Below, piece by piece: positions 46,501 through 54,999 of a stretch of 64,000 nucleotides of DNA. Below the pieces are notes generated by a model. That model was not told where the DNA came from. It did no database searches and saw only the letters and a program-made list of their open reading frames with translations. Location: contig CAMWRX010000001.1 of NCBI GenBank assembly GCA_947176765.1, positions 44,789 through 108,788 of the forward strand, given 5' to 3'. This stretch comes from an uncultured bacterium. GTDB lineage: Bacteria; Bacillota; Clostridia; Oscillospirales; Oscillospiraceae. How positions within the stretch are numbered: position 1 is the stretch's first letter; the number at the start of each line of letters is the position of its first letter. A program made the translations under genes and the position numbers.

Positions 46501-47805
46501 GGGCGAATGGACGCGCCTTTTGCCGAAGTGCTGCGGCTGGCCAAGGGCTGCGAGGGGGTCAAGCGTACCACAGGCCAGCACCCCGGCGGCATGGTGGTCA
46601 TCCCGCAGGACAAGGAAATTTATGATTTCTGTCCCGCTCAGCATCCGGCGGATGACAAGGATTCGGACATCATTACCACCCATTTTGAATACCACTCTAT
46701 GGAGTCCAACCTCCTGAAGCTGGATATGCTGGGCCACGATGATCCGTCCATGATCCGAATGCTGGAGGATCTCACCGGGGAGGATGCCAAGAAAATCCCC
46801 CTGGATGATCCCAAGACCATGAGCCTGTTCACTACCTCAGAGCACTTGGGCTATACCGATGATCCAGTTCTGGGCCCCACTGGGGCAGTGGCTGTGCCGG
46901 AATTTAACACCAGCTTCACCCGGGGCGTGCTGGAGGAGACCCAGCCCACCCAGTTTGATATGCTGCTGCGTATCTCCGGCTTTACCCACGGCACGGACGT
47001 GTGGCTGGGCAACGCCCGGGATCTTATCATTAACGGAACGGCGGGTGTCTCGGAGTGCGTGGGGTGCCGTGACGACATCATGATCTATCTCATCTCCAAA
47101 GGGGTAGATGCCAAGGTGGCATTTAAAATCATGGAGGCTGTGCGGAAGGGGAAGGTAAAGAAAGGCGGCTTCCAGGACGGATGGGAGGAGACCATGAAGG
47201 AGCACAACGTGCCCGAGTGGTACATCGACTCTCTGGCCAAGATCGCCTATCTGTTTCCTAAGGCCCACGCGGTGGCCTACGTGATGATGGCCTTTCGGAT
47301 TGCGTGGTTTAAGGTACACAGGCCTCTGGCGTTCTATGCCGCCTATTTTTCCATCCGGGCCAAGGCTTTCGACGAGAAGTATATGTGCCGGGGGATGGAT
47401 GTGGTCAAGCACAAAATGGCGGAGATCAACGCCAAAAAGAACGCCAAGGAGAAAAAGGACCGCCCGTCGGCGGTGGAGGAGGATATGCTCACCACGTTGG
47501 AGGTGTGTTATGAGTTTTACCTTCGGGGATTCAGCTTTGCCCGGATGGATATTTGCCGCTCCCACGCCGTCAATTTTTTGGTAGACGAGGAGAAAGGGGC
47601 GCTGATCCCGCCCTTCACGTCGGTGGCCGGCTTGGGCGAAACGGTGGGCTGGGACATCATGGACAAGCGTCAGGGGAAGGATTTCTTGTCCATTGAGGAG
47701 TTCTCTCTGGCCTGTACCAAGGTGTCCTCCACCCATCTGGCCCAGCTCAAGGACGCGGGGGCCTTCGGGGATCTGCCGGACAGCAGTCAGTTCAGTCTGT
47801 TTTGA
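43588..47805 (+). CDS. polC: DNA polymerase III PolC-type alpha subunit
   Basis: The replicative polymerase of low-GC Gram-positives. 1405 residues: an N-terminal domain and Pro/Lys-rich linker, an OB-fold (FDITDLTGSIRVTRFLEGEE), a PHP domain split by the 3'-5' exonuclease (VAFDLETTGLDARTDAIIEI from about 370), a zinc-binding region with CPKCRHADFD and CPVCG, and the polymerase active site PDIDLNFSGEYQ near 918. ATG 43588 follows AAGGAGCG at a long spacing. Complete. Confidence 0.98.
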   Translation: MSTFQQTFANCPFPEGVLAVLGAYPVQVRVLKAQRAMEVTASGAAVPEEILIQAADVLKRAFSLSVATVTVDGPQAVVPERPIPATEQKASIPKGPALEKEPALSPEAKKSITPTKPTASEKGPDQGLEEQMEAMRRKLLRPSSNASASDGGKKRVKQIYGKISGKKKPIPLGELALDMGSVLVEGEVFNIEHRELTRRKAWVVCFDITDLTGSIRVTRFLEGEEAKPIIDQIKKGQRLQVQGRLNLGRFDNNDLVLEPYGINEVPKPEGRKDTAPDKRVELHLHTKMSMMDALCDTKEVVKRAIEWGHPAIAITDHGVVQSFPDAYNASGRGEKIKILYGVEAYYQNDVDEQAAVHGPGDMALDGEFVAFDLETTGLDARTDAIIEIGAVRIRGGEVVDKFASFAQPGHPLSAKTVSLTGITDELLKGAPAPEDAVDAFLDWAGDTPLCAHNAAFDTGFIREYCARSGRRFDPLYFDTMVLAQYLCPKLPNHKLDTVANALKLPPFQHHRAYDDAETCGLILSALIPALRERGVERAAAINAAFAGQRRGGRGRRSAYHLIILAKNQVGLRNLYKLVSKAHLEHFNRYPITPKSLIDENREGLIIGSACEAGELFRAVAAGKEDRELERIASWYDYLEIQPLSNNAYMLCSDKEGNRIARDVEDLRNFNRRVAALGERLGKPVCATGDVHFMEPEDEVYRHVLLAAKEFEDADQPNPLYFRTTDEMLEEFSYLGKEKAHEVVIENPKLIADWCDNVRPLPDGLFAPKLENSDGELKDLVWGKAHRLYGDNPPQIVVDRINAELVDIIRCKYDVIYMSAQKLVQNSLEHGYLVGSRGSVGSSLVAFMSGITEVNSLPAHYRCPKCRHADFDYAQDPAHPYGCGADMPDMKCPVCGADYEKDGFNIPFETFLGFGGDKVPDIDLNFSGEYQSNAHKYTFELFGKEHVFRAGTIGTVAEKTAIGYAKKYLELVGRMDAPFAEVLRLAKGCEGVKRTTGQHPGGMVVIPQDKEIYDFCPAQHPADDKDSDIITTHFEYHSMESNLLKLDMLGHDDPSMIRMLEDLTGEDAKKIPLDDPKTMSLFTTSEHLGYTDDPVLGPTGAVAVPEFNTSFTRGVLEETQPTQFDMLLRISGFTHGTDVWLGNARDLIINGTAGVSECVGCRDDIMIYLISKGVDAKVAFKIMEAVRKGKVKKGGFQDGWEETMKEHNVPEWYIDSLAKIAYLFPKAHAVAYVMMAFRIAWFKVHRPLAFYAAYFSIRAKAFDEKYMCRGMDVVKHKMAEINAKKNAKEKKDRPSAVEEDMLTTLEVCYEFYLRGFSFARMDICRSHAVNFLVDEEKGALIPPFTSVAGLGETVGWDIMDKRQGKDFLSIEEFSLACTKVSSTHLAQLKDAGAFGDLPDSSQFSLF

Positions 47806-47817
47806 ACGAGGTATTGC

Positions 47818-48256
47818 ATGAAGAAAATAGGGGCATTTGAACCGTGGTTCTTCCTGTTTTTTGGAGTGTTCCATTTACACCGCATCTGGGGATTGATCGA
47901 CCGAAATTCATATGCGGACTTTTGGATTTCCATACTGGAGAGCAAAGGGGCGCTGTACTATTTCCTGATGGCGGTTTTGCTTACCTTGTGTGCTCTGGGT
48001 GTGGGGGTGTTTTTCAAAAATCGGCGCAATAATTATTGGTGGAGATGGGTCTATCTTTTTGGGGGGAAGCTATCTGCTGTTCGATTTGCTTGCAATTGTG
48101 GCTGGGTGGGAGTTCTGGCATGATCTTCTCTATATGATGTTTGACGTATCATCTCCATATTGGAATGTGATTTGGGGCGGTTTCATTTTGCTTGGTTGTT
48201 TTGCGTTTGGACTGGGCGTGAAATTGCTGCTGGAGCGCAGGCAAAACAAGGGTTGA
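47818..48256 (+). pseudogene. small membrane-protein gene split by a frameshift at a T5G6 tract
   Basis: The frame opened by ATG 47818 encodes about 81 residues with two hydrophobic segments, then loses sense after TTTTTGGGGGG (48056-48066). The +1 frame from that point continues as a membrane protein (GGSYLLFDLLAIVAGWEFWH onward) to 48256. Removing one G would yield a single protein of about 145 residues with four membrane helices. It may be a real mutation, a phase-variable tract or a sequencing error. No family was recognised. It follows polC by 12 bp. Confidence 0.75.
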
Positions 48257-48281
48257 CACAGCAGCGGGGATGTGGTATGAT
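48253..48281 (+). promoter_or_regulatory. sigma-A promoter of the his operon
   Basis: A perfect TTGACA (48253-48258), a 17-bp spacer and TATGAT (48276-48281), 39 bp before hisZ. The leader is too short for a T-box or attenuator. The -35 overlaps the stop codon of the preceding gene. Confidence 0.82.
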
Positions 48282-48320
48282 TCATCACATTAGCGAGCTA
48301 AAGAATTTGGAGGCTATCCC

Positions 48321-49487
48321 ATGAACATCCACATTAACACCCCCGAGGGCACCCGGGATCGATTGTTCTCCGAGTGTCTGGAACGCCGCCAAGTGCAGTC
48401 TGCCTTGGTAGAGCTGTTCCGCCGCCGGGGCTATACTGAGGTCATCACCCCCGAGGTAGAATTCTACGACCTATTTGTCCAGTCCGGCAACCCGATCCCC
48501 CAGGAGTCCATGCTGAAAATCATCGACCGCTCAGGGAAGATCATGGTCATGCGGCCCGACTGCACCGCCCCCATTGCCCGGGTGGCGGCCACCAAGCTGA
48601 AAAACCTGGCCCTGCCCCAGCGGCTGTACTACGACCAGACTGTGTTCCGCTCAGGTCAGGCCCACCAGGGTGGCAGCAGCGAAATCGCCCAGTGCGGCGT
48701 AGAGATGATCGGCGCGGTGGGGGACAAGGCCGATCTGGAGATGGTGGCCATGGCGGTAGATTCCCTGCGCGCCTGTGGTTTGCGGCAGTTCCATATCGAA
48801 CTGGGCCACGCCGGATTCTACCGGGCGCTGGCGGGGCGGATGAATATGCCCCAAGACGAGCTGGAACGGCTGCGCGGGGCCATTGAGGGCAAGAATTTCG
48901 CCCTGCTTAACGACCTGCTGGAGCCCTACCGGGGTCAGGACGCCTGCGCCGCCCTGCGTCGCCTGCCCTATTTGTTTGGCGGGGTGGAGGTGCTGGACGA
49001 GGCGGAAACCTTGGCAGGGCCTTGCGACAGCCTGGATCACCTGCGGCGGCTGTACGGTGAATTGTCCGCCGCTGGGTATGGAAATTGCGTCCGGTTTGAT
49101 CTGGGGTTGGTACATCAATTGGACTACTACACCGGCATGGTGTTCCGGGGCTACGCCGAAGGCGCGGGCGCGCCGGTGCTGTCTGGGGGCCGGTATGACG
49201 GACTGATGGAGCAATTCGGACGGAAGGCGGAGGCCACCGGCTTTGCCGTGGACGTGGACGCGGTGGGGGCGTGCCTCACGGTGGAGACGCCGGAATTGGA
49301 AACCGTCATCCACTATGGCCCCGGTTTGCTGGCGCAGGCGCTGGCCGTGGTGGACAGCCGTCCGGCGGGGAGCTGTGAGCTGTCCCCCTGCCGCACGCTG
49401 GACAGCACCATGAACCTGGCCCGGGAGAAGGGCGCGGCCCGGGTGCTGGTGCTGGACAGCGAGGGAGAGAGGTGGCTGACGGTATGA
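48321..49487 (+). CDS. hisZ: ATP phosphoribosyltransferase regulatory subunit
   Basis: A 388-residue HisRS paralogue without tRNA-charging function that pairs with short HisG and mediates feedback by histidine. Class II-like motifs are visible: GTRDRLFSECLERRQVQSAL at the N-terminus, MRPDCTAPIARVAATKL near 76 and YYTGMVFRGYAEGAGAPVLS near 270. The C-terminal tRNA anticodon domain of HisRS is absent. First gene of the operon; overlaps hisG by 4 bp. Confidence 0.95.
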   Translation: MNIHINTPEGTRDRLFSECLERRQVQSALVELFRRRGYTEVITPEVEFYDLFVQSGNPIPQESMLKIIDRSGKIMVMRPDCTAPIARVAATKLKNLALPQRLYYDQTVFRSGQAHQGGSSEIAQCGVEMIGAVGDKADLEMVAMAVDSLRACGLRQFHIELGHAGFYRALAGRMNMPQDELERLRGAIEGKNFALLNDLLEPYRGQDACAALRRLPYLFGGVEVLDEAETLAGPCDSLDHLRRLYGELSAAGYGNCVRFDLGLVHQLDYYTGMVFRGYAEGAGAPVLSGGRYDGLMEQFGRKAEATGFAVDVDAVGACLTVETPELETVIHYGPGLLAQALAVVDSRPAGSCELSPCRTLDSTMNLAREKGAARVLVLDSEGERWLTV

Positions 49488-50128
49488 GCGAACGGCTGAG
49501 AATTGCCCTGACCAAGGGGCGTTTGCAGGATAAATCGGTGGAGCTGTTCGAGACCATGGGGCTGGACTGCTCCCCGGTGCGCAATCCGGGGCGGCGGCTG
49601 ATCCATACCCTGCCCAACTACCCGCTGGACGCGGTGCTGGCCAAGGCCCCTGACGTGATCACCTACGTGGAGCATGGCGTGTGCGATTTGGGCGTGGTGG
49701 GCAAGGACACCATTTTGGAGAAGGGCGGCGCTTTTTATGAGGTGCTGGATCTGGGCTTTGGCCGCTGCCGGTTTGCCCTTGCGGTGAAAAAGGGCAGCGA
49801 CTTCTATGGTACCTACAAGACCCGGCGCATCGCGTCCAAGTATCCCAACGTCACCCGGGCCTTTTTCGAGGGCAAGGGGATGGACGTGGACATCATCAAG
49901 ATTGAGGGCAGCGTGGAGCTGGCCCCCATTCTGGATTTGGCGGACGGCATTGTGGACATCGTGGAGACGGGCGCCACGTTAAAAGAGAACGGCCTGGAAC
50001 CCATCGAGGACGTGGCCCAGGTGTCGGCACGGCTGATCGTCAATACCGCGTCCATGAAGCTGTATAAAAATGAGATCACGGACTTTTTGTCCCGTGTGGA
50101 GCGCGAATTGGAGGGAAGGGTATGCTGA
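49484..50128 (+). CDS. hisG: ATP phosphoribosyltransferase (short form)
   Basis: First enzyme of histidine synthesis, joining ATP and PRPP. 214 residues: RIALTKGRLQDKSVELFE at the start, VCDLGVVGKDTI near 67 and GIVDIVETGATLKENGL near 154. It lacks the C-terminal ACT-like regulatory domain of long HisG, which agrees with the neighbouring hisZ. GAGAGAGGTGG precedes the start. Confidence 0.97.
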   Translation: MSERLRIALTKGRLQDKSVELFETMGLDCSPVRNPGRRLIHTLPNYPLDAVLAKAPDVITYVEHGVCDLGVVGKDTILEKGGAFYEVLDLGFGRCRFALAVKKGSDFYGTYKTRRIASKYPNVTRAFFEGKGMDVDIIKIEGSVELAPILDLADGIVDIVETGATLKENGLEPIEDVAQVSARLIVNTASMKLYKNEITDFLSRVERELEGRVC

Positions 50129-51408
50129 CCATCATCAAAGCGGACGGCTCCGCCGAGCGCCGCCAGCTTGACGCTATGCGCGCCAGGGCGGCGCAGACAG
50201 GCGAGGAGATCAACCGCGCCGCTGCCGCCATTATGGACGATGTGCGCTGCCGGGGTTTTGAGGCGGTGCGGGAATACTCTCTGAAATTTGACAAGAGCGA
50301 ACCCAGAGAACTGGGGGCTGAAGAACTGGAGGCCGCCGCGAAGCGTATTTCGCCGGAGCTGCTGAACGCGCTGCAAAAAAGCGCGGATCACATCCGTGCC
50401 TATCAAAGCCGTCTGCGGGATGAGATCCAGTTTGGTGAGGTGAGTTGGGACAGCCCGGTGGGCGGTAAGGTTGGGCGCATTGTCCGGCCCCTGCGCCGGG
50501 TGGGCGTCTATGTCCCCGGCGGACGGGCGGCCTATCCCAGCTCGGTGCTGATGAACGTCCTGCCTGCCAAGGTGGCCGGGGTGGATGAGGTGGTCATGGT
50601 CACACCGCCCACAGAATATCTGAACGACGCTGTGCTGGCCGCGGCCTGGGTGGCCGGGGTGGATCGGGCCATCGCCGTAGGCGGTGCCCAGGCAGTGGCG
50701 GCGCTCACCTATGGCGCGGGCTTTATCCCAAAGATTGACAAGCTGGTGGGCCCCGGCAACGCCTATGTGGCGGCCGCGAAACGGCTGGCCTATGGGGTTT
50801 TGGACATCGACATGGTGGCGGGACCCTCTGAGGTGCTGGTCATCGCAGACGGCGGCGCCGATCCTACCTATGTAGCAGCGGATCTGCTGAGTCAGGCTGA
50901 GCACGACCCACTGGCTTCCGCGGTGCTGCTGACCACCAGCCAGGATCTGGCGGAGGCGGTCGATCGGGAAATCGTTCGGCAGACAGGGTATCTGAGCCGA
51001 AATGAGATCATTCAGGCATCCTTGAGGGACTACGGCTGCGCCATCGTCTGCCGGACGATGGAAGAGTGCGCCCGGCTGGCCGACGAGATTGCGCCGGAAC
51101 ATTTGGAGGTTGTCACTGAGGACCCAAGGGCGGTGCTGCCGATGCTCCACAACGCCGGGGCCATCTTCCTGGGCGCGAACACGCCGGAGCCGCTGGGCGA
51201 TTATATGGCAGGGCCCGACCATGTGCTGCCAACTTCGGGGACGGCACGGTTTTTCTCCCCGCTGTCTGTGGACGCGTTCATCAAGAAAACCAGCGTTTTG
51301 GAGTTTGGCCGGGAGGATTTGGCCAAGGTGAAGGACGAAATCATCGCTTTGGCCCAATCCGAGGAACTCACTGCCCACGCCAATTCCATCCAGGTTCGAT
51401 TCGAATAA
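50122..51408 (+). CDS. hisD: histidinol dehydrogenase
   Basis: A zinc enzyme oxidising histidinol to histidine in two NAD-dependent steps. 428 residues: RRVGVYVPGGRAAYPSSVLM near 127, GPGNAYVAAAKRLAYG near 210 and the signature DIDMVAGPSEVLVIADGGAD near 228, with the catalytic EH in APEHLEV near 327. Overlaps hisG by 7 bp. Confidence 0.98.
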   Translation: MLTIIKADGSAERRQLDAMRARAAQTGEEINRAAAAIMDDVRCRGFEAVREYSLKFDKSEPRELGAEELEAAAKRISPELLNALQKSADHIRAYQSRLRDEIQFGEVSWDSPVGGKVGRIVRPLRRVGVYVPGGRAAYPSSVLMNVLPAKVAGVDEVVMVTPPTEYLNDAVLAAAWVAGVDRAIAVGGAQAVAALTYGAGFIPKIDKLVGPGNAYVAAAKRLAYGVLDIDMVAGPSEVLVIADGGADPTYVAADLLSQAEHDPLASAVLLTTSQDLAEAVDREIVRQTGYLSRNEIIQASLRDYGCAIVCRTMEECARLADEIAPEHLEVVTEDPRAVLPMLHNAGAIFLGANTPEPLGDYMAGPDHVLPTSGTARFFSPLSVDAFIKKTSVLEFGREDLAKVKDEIIALAQSEELTAHANSIQVRFE

Positions 51409-51421
51409 GGGGGACGATCTC

Positions 51422-51997
51422 ATGCGTCAGGCGACGATACAGCGTACCACAAAAGAGACGGATATTAGCCTAACCCTCTGCCTGGACGAGGGAGAGGTGA
51501 GCGTGTCCACTGGTATCGGCTTTTTTGACCATATGCTCACCGCCTTGGCTTTTTACGCCGGGTTTGGGCTGGAGCTGTCTGCCCTGGGTGATCTGCACGT
51601 GGACGGCCACCACACGGTGGAGGATGTGGGCATTGTGCTGGGCCAGGCATTGAAAGAGGCATTGGGGGATAAAAAGGGTATCCGGCGCTATGGCACGGCA
51701 TTTGTCCCCATGGACGAGGCGCTGTGCCGGACGGTGCTGGACTGCTCCAACCGGCCCTTCCTGGCGTTTGACGCGCCCATGCCCCAACCCATGATCGGCG
51801 GCTATGACAGCTGTCTCACCGTGGAATTCATGCGGGCCTTTGCGGTAAACGGCGGGATCACGCTGCACCAGAAATGCGAATATGGGGACAACGCCCATCA
51901 CATCACCGAGGCGCTGTTCAAGTCCCTGGGATTGGCGCTGAAGGAGGCCGTACGAGTGGAGGGAGACGGCATCGTCTCTACCAAAGGAGCGCTGTAA
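51422..51997 (+). CDS. hisB: imidazoleglycerol-phosphate dehydratase
   Basis: A 191-residue monofunctional HisB (the phosphatase domain of enteric HisB is absent). Metal-ligand motifs are GFFDHMLTALAFYAG near 35, GDLHVDGHHTVEDVGI near 57 and, near 155, EYGDNAHHITEALFKSLGLA. It starts 13 bp after hisD behind AAGGGGGACG; its stop overlaps the hisH start. Confidence 0.98.
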   Translation: MRQATIQRTTKETDISLTLCLDEGEVSVSTGIGFFDHMLTALAFYAGFGLELSALGDLHVDGHHTVEDVGIVLGQALKEALGDKKGIRRYGTAFVPMDEALCRTVLDCSNRPFLAFDAPMPQPMIGGYDSCLTVEFMRAFAVNGGITLHQKCEYGDNAHHITEALFKSLGLALKEAVRVEGDGIVSTKGAL

Positions 51998-52605
51998 TGA
52001 GGTATACTGCAATTGTAGATTACGGTGTGGGCAATTTGAAAAGTGTGGCCAACGCTATGGCGTACCTCGGTCAGGACACCCTGGTCACCGGCGATGCGGC
52101 GGAGCTGGAGCGGGCGGATGCCATCATCCTCCCTGGGGTAGGGGCTTTCCCCGACGCGGCGGACAAGCTGCGGCAGGCGGGGCTGGACAAGGCCCTGCTT
52201 AAACAGATGGGGCGCAAACCCATTCTGGGCATTTGCCTGGGAATGCAGCTGCTGTTCGATTGGGGAGAAGAGGGGAGAAAATGTAAAGGATTAGGACTTG
52301 TCAGTGGATGTGTGGAGCGAATTCAAACGGATTTAAAGCTGCCCCACATCGGCTGGAACAGCCTGACCTTTCAAAACAACTCGCCCCTATTCCGAGGGCT
52401 GGATGACGGGGCTTATGTATACTTTGTCCACTCCTTCTGCGGCTATGCCCAGCGGGAAGAGGACGTGATTGCCCGCACCCAGTACGGCTCATCTGTGGTG
52501 GCGGCGGTGTCCCATAACGGGGTATATGGCTGCCAATTCCATCCGGAAAAGAGCGGTGAGGTGGGCTTGCAGATTCTGAAGAATTTTGGAGAGTTAAACA
52601 GATGA
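51997..52605 (+). CDS. hisH: imidazole glycerol phosphate synthase subunit HisH
   Basis: The glutaminase half of IGP synthase, feeding ammonia to HisF. 202 residues: IVDYGVGNLKSVANAM at the N-terminus, the nucleophile Cys in GICLGMQLLFDWGEEG near 78 and the His/Glu pair in YGCQFHPEKSGEVG near 180. ATG 51997 shares a base with the hisB stop (TAATG). AAAGGAGCG lies upstream. Confidence 0.97.
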   Translation: MRYTAIVDYGVGNLKSVANAMAYLGQDTLVTGDAAELERADAIILPGVGAFPDAADKLRQAGLDKALLKQMGRKPILGICLGMQLLFDWGEEGRKCKGLGLVSGCVERIQTDLKLPHIGWNSLTFQNNSPLFRGLDDGAYVYFVHSFCGYAQREEDVIARTQYGSSVVAAVSHNGVYGCQFHPEKSGEVGLQILKNFGELNR

Positions 52606-53324
52606 TTTTATTGCCGGCAATCGACATGAAGGACGGGCGGTGTGTCCGCCTGAAAAAGGGAGAGTTTTCCACCGTCAGCCAGGTGGCTGACAGCGCGGTG
52701 GAGACAGCCAAAACCTTTGCCACCGCAGGGGCGAAATGGGTTCACATGGTGGATCTGGATGGCGCCCGCAATGGCGCGCGGATCAATTTCCCGCATATCA
52801 GCGAGGTGATCCGACAGTCCGGCCTGTCCGTGGAGCTGGGCGGCGGCATCAAGACCTGTGAGGATGTGGACGCGGTGGCCGAGGCGGGTGTGGCCCGGTT
52901 GGTGATTGGGTCGGCCGCCGTCACAAATCCGGAGGTGGTGGACTACGCCTTGAAGCGATACGGCGGCCGGGTGGCGGTAGGCGTTGACTGCCTAAATGGC
53001 CAGGTGCGCACGGCGGGCTGGGAACAGGATTCTGGGCTAAGCGGCCTTGATCTGGCCCGTCAAATGGAGGCAAAAGGGGTAAAAACGATCATTTTTACCG
53101 ATATTGACACTGACGGGATGCTGTCCGGTCCCAGCTTTGACCAGCTTGCGGCTTTGCAAAAGGCGGTAAGCTGTCATATCGTGGCTTCCGGCGGTGTCAC
53201 CACTCTGGACGATGTAAAGCGCCTGCGGGACATGGGGCTCTATGGAGCCATCATCGGCAAAGCGTATTATGCCGGCACCCTGGATCTGGCGGAGGCCGTC
53301 CGGGAAGCGGGAGCTCAGGAATGA
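52602..53324 (+). CDS. hisA: phosphoribosyl-formimino-AICAR-phosphate isomerase
   Basis: A (beta/alpha)8 isomerase of histidine synthesis. 240 residues with [20 protein letters not shown] at the N-terminus, the catalytic-Asp context [11 protein letters not shown] near 48 and [20 protein letters not shown] near 164. Overlaps hisH by 4 bp. Confidence 0.97.
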   Translation: MILLPAIDMKDGRCVRLKKGEFSTVSQVADSAVETAKTFATAGAKWVHMVDLDGARNGARINFPHISEVIRQSGLSVELGGGIKTCEDVDAVAEAGVARLVIGSAAVTNPEVVDYALKRYGGRVAVGVDCLNGQVRTAGWEQDSGLSGLDLARQMEAKGVKTIIFTDIDTDGMLSGPSFDQLAALQKAVSCHIVASGGVTTLDDVKRLRDMGLYGAIIGKAYYAGTLDLAEAVREAGAQE

Positions 53325-53373
53325 AAATCGCGGTGATTTTGAGAAGGGAATTGACACATTTGGAGGGGCTTTC

Positions 53374-54129
53374 ATGTTAGCCAAACGCATCATCCCCTGC
53401 CTGGACGTTCGGGACGGCCGGGTGGTGAAGGGGGTCAACTTCGTTAACATCCGGGACGCGGGCGACCCGGTGGAGCTGGCAAAATACTACTCCGACAAGG
53501 GGGCGGATGAGATTGTCTTTTTGGACATCACCGCCACCAGCGATGCCCGGGACACCGTGGCCGATGTGGTGGAGCGCACAGCGTCTCAGGTGTTCGTCCC
53601 TCTGACGGTGGGGGGCGGTATCCGTACGCTGGACGATTTCCAGCGGCTGCTTCGGGCGGGGGCGGACAAGATTTCCGTCAACTCCGCTGCTGTAAAGGAT
53701 GAGACCCTGATTGCGCGTGCCGCCCAGCGGTTTGGCTCCCAGTGTGTGGTGTTGGCCATTGACGCCCGCCGCAGGGCGGAGGGTTGGTACGAGGTGGTGG
53801 TGGCCGGGGGGCGGACACCCACGGGAATCGACGCGGTGAAGTGGGCCAAGCGCGGCCAAGAGCTGGGAGCGGGGGAGATCCTGCTCACCTCCATGGACGC
53901 GGACGGCACCAAGTCCGGTTTTGATTTAGAGATGACCCGCGCGGTGACCCAGGCTGTGTCAATCCCGGTGATCGCCTCTGGAGGCTGCGGCAGTTTGGAG
54001 CATTTTGCTCAAGTATTTGAGGAGACGGACTGCGACGCTGCTTTAGCGGCGTCCCTGTTCCACTTTGGCGAACTGACAGTGCCGCAAGTGAAGGACTTCT
54101 TACGCGGGCAGAACATCCCGGTCAGGTGA
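53374..54129 (+). CDS. hisF: imidazole glycerol phosphate synthase subunit HisF
   Basis: The cyclase half of IGP synthase. 251 residues of the half-barrel repeat type: [20 protein letters not shown] at the N-terminus with catalytic Asp, [17 protein letters not shown] near 46, [11 protein letters not shown] near 80 and [20 protein letters not shown] near 171. ATG 53374 follows TTTGGAGGGG; the upstream frame to 53242 lies within hisA. Confidence 0.98.
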   Translation: MLAKRIIPCLDVRDGRVVKGVNFVNIRDAGDPVELAKYYSDKGADEIVFLDITATSDARDTVADVVERTASQVFVPLTVGGGIRTLDDFQRLLRAGADKISVNSAAVKDETLIARAAQRFGSQCVVLAIDARRRAEGWYEVVVAGGRTPTGIDAVKWAKRGQELGAGEILLTSMDADGTKSGFDLEMTRAVTQAVSIPVIASGGCGSLEHFAQVFEETDCDAALAASLFHFGELTVPQVKDFLRGQNIPVR

Positions 54130-54135
54130 TCGGCT

Positions 54136-54318
54136 ATGATAGACGATCTGTTGGAAGCAATTCTGGACGCGGCGTTGGATATCGGCGGCGAAGTGGTGGG
54201 GGCTGTTGTGGAGCATAAAGTGGAAAAGCGCAGGCAAAAGAAAGAAGAATTGCCGTTTGCCGCCAAGGAAAAGGAACCGTGGGAGCGGGGAGAGGAAAAA
54301 CCGCCCTGGGAGGAGTAG
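54136..54318 (+). CDS. small charged hypothetical protein within the his operon
   Basis: A 60-residue ORF between hisF and hisI with 6- and 3-bp gaps, so translation as part of the operon is likely. The first 27 residues form a hydrophobic/acidic helix (IDDLLEAILDAALDIGGEVV), followed by a Lys/Glu-rich tail with two Pro-Trp pairs. AGGTGATC precedes ATG 54136. No family was recognised and no role in histidine synthesis can be claimed. Confidence 0.62.
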   Translation: MIDDLLEAILDAALDIGGEVVGAVVEHKVEKRRQKKEELPFAAKEKEPWERGEEKPPWEE

Positions 54319-54321
54319 CGT

Positions 54322-54642
54322 ATGTTTGACCTTGATCTATTGTTTCAAAAATCAGAGCTGGTCCCGGTGATCATCCAGGACGCGGACAGCCGGGCGGTAC
54401 TTATGCTGGGCTTCACGAACCGGGAGGCGGTGGAGCTGACCCTCAAAACGAAAACGGCCTGGTTTTGGAGCCGCAGTCGGAAACAGCTTTGGAACAAAGG
54501 GGAGACCAGCGGAAACTTCCTTCATGTCCGGGAGATATACGCTGACTGTGACACCGACACGTTGCTCTACATCTGTGTACCGGACGGCCCCACCTGCCAT
54601 ACCGGAGCTTATAGTTGCTTTTTCAATCAAATTGAGTTATAA
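54322..54642 (+). CDS. hisI: phosphoribosyl-AMP cyclohydrolase
   Basis: Opens the purine ring of PR-AMP. A 106-residue monofunctional enzyme: LMLGFTNREAVELTLKTKTA near 27, WFWSRSRKQLWNKGETSGN near 47, and the metal and zinc ligands in YADCDTDTLLYICVPDGPTC and the later Cys. hisE is a separate gene 28 bp downstream, not fused as in enteric bacteria. Confidence 0.97.
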   Translation: MFDLDLLFQKSELVPVIIQDADSRAVLMLGFTNREAVELTLKTKTAWFWSRSRKQLWNKGETSGNFLHVREIYADCDTDTLLYICVPDGPTCHTGAYSCFFNQIEL

Positions 54643-54670
54643 TAAAAAGAGCAAGTCTGGGGGGTATGAT

Positions 54671-54997
54671 ATGGACAGGACGCTTGAACAGCTTTATGCG
54701 GTCATCCTGGATCGCAAAACGAACCCACAGGAGGGGTCTTATACCTGCTATCTCTTTGACAAGGGGTTGGATAAGATCCTGAAAAAGGTGGGAGAAGAGT
54801 GCGCGGAGACCATCATCGCGGCGAAAAATGATGTCCCCGCCGACACGGTGGGGGAAATATCCGACCTCATCTACCATTTAATGGTGATGATGGCGGAAAA
54901 AGGAATTCCGCTGGCTGATGTGCTGGCGGAGTTGGATCGCCGGGCACAGAAAATCGGCAATCTGAAGCAAATGAAACAAGTGGATAAGGAGAGCTGA
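54671..54997 (+). CDS. hisE: phosphoribosyl-ATP pyrophosphatase
   Basis: Hydrolyses PR-ATP to PR-AMP. A 108-residue MazG-like helical protein: LEQLYAVILDRKTNPQEGSY at the N-terminus, KKVGEECAETIIAAKN near 40 and the metal-binding EISDLIYHLMVMMAEKGI near 62. ATG 54671 follows CTGGGGGG. The Bax-inhibitor gene begins 2 bp after its stop. Confidence 0.97.
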   Translation: MDRTLEQLYAVILDRKTNPQEGSYTCYLFDKGLDKILKKVGEECAETIIAAKNDVPADTVGEISDLIYHLMVMMAEKGIPLADVLAELDRRAQKIGNLKQMKQVDKES

Positions 54998-54999
54998 CT

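Noticed and set aside
48253..48320. An attenuator or T-box in the his leader
   Set aside because: Only about 32 nt separate the predicted start of transcription from hisZ, too short for either element.
49813..51423. A 536-codon frame antisense to hisG and hisD
   Set aside because: Shadow of conserved his genes; low complexity and no start signals.
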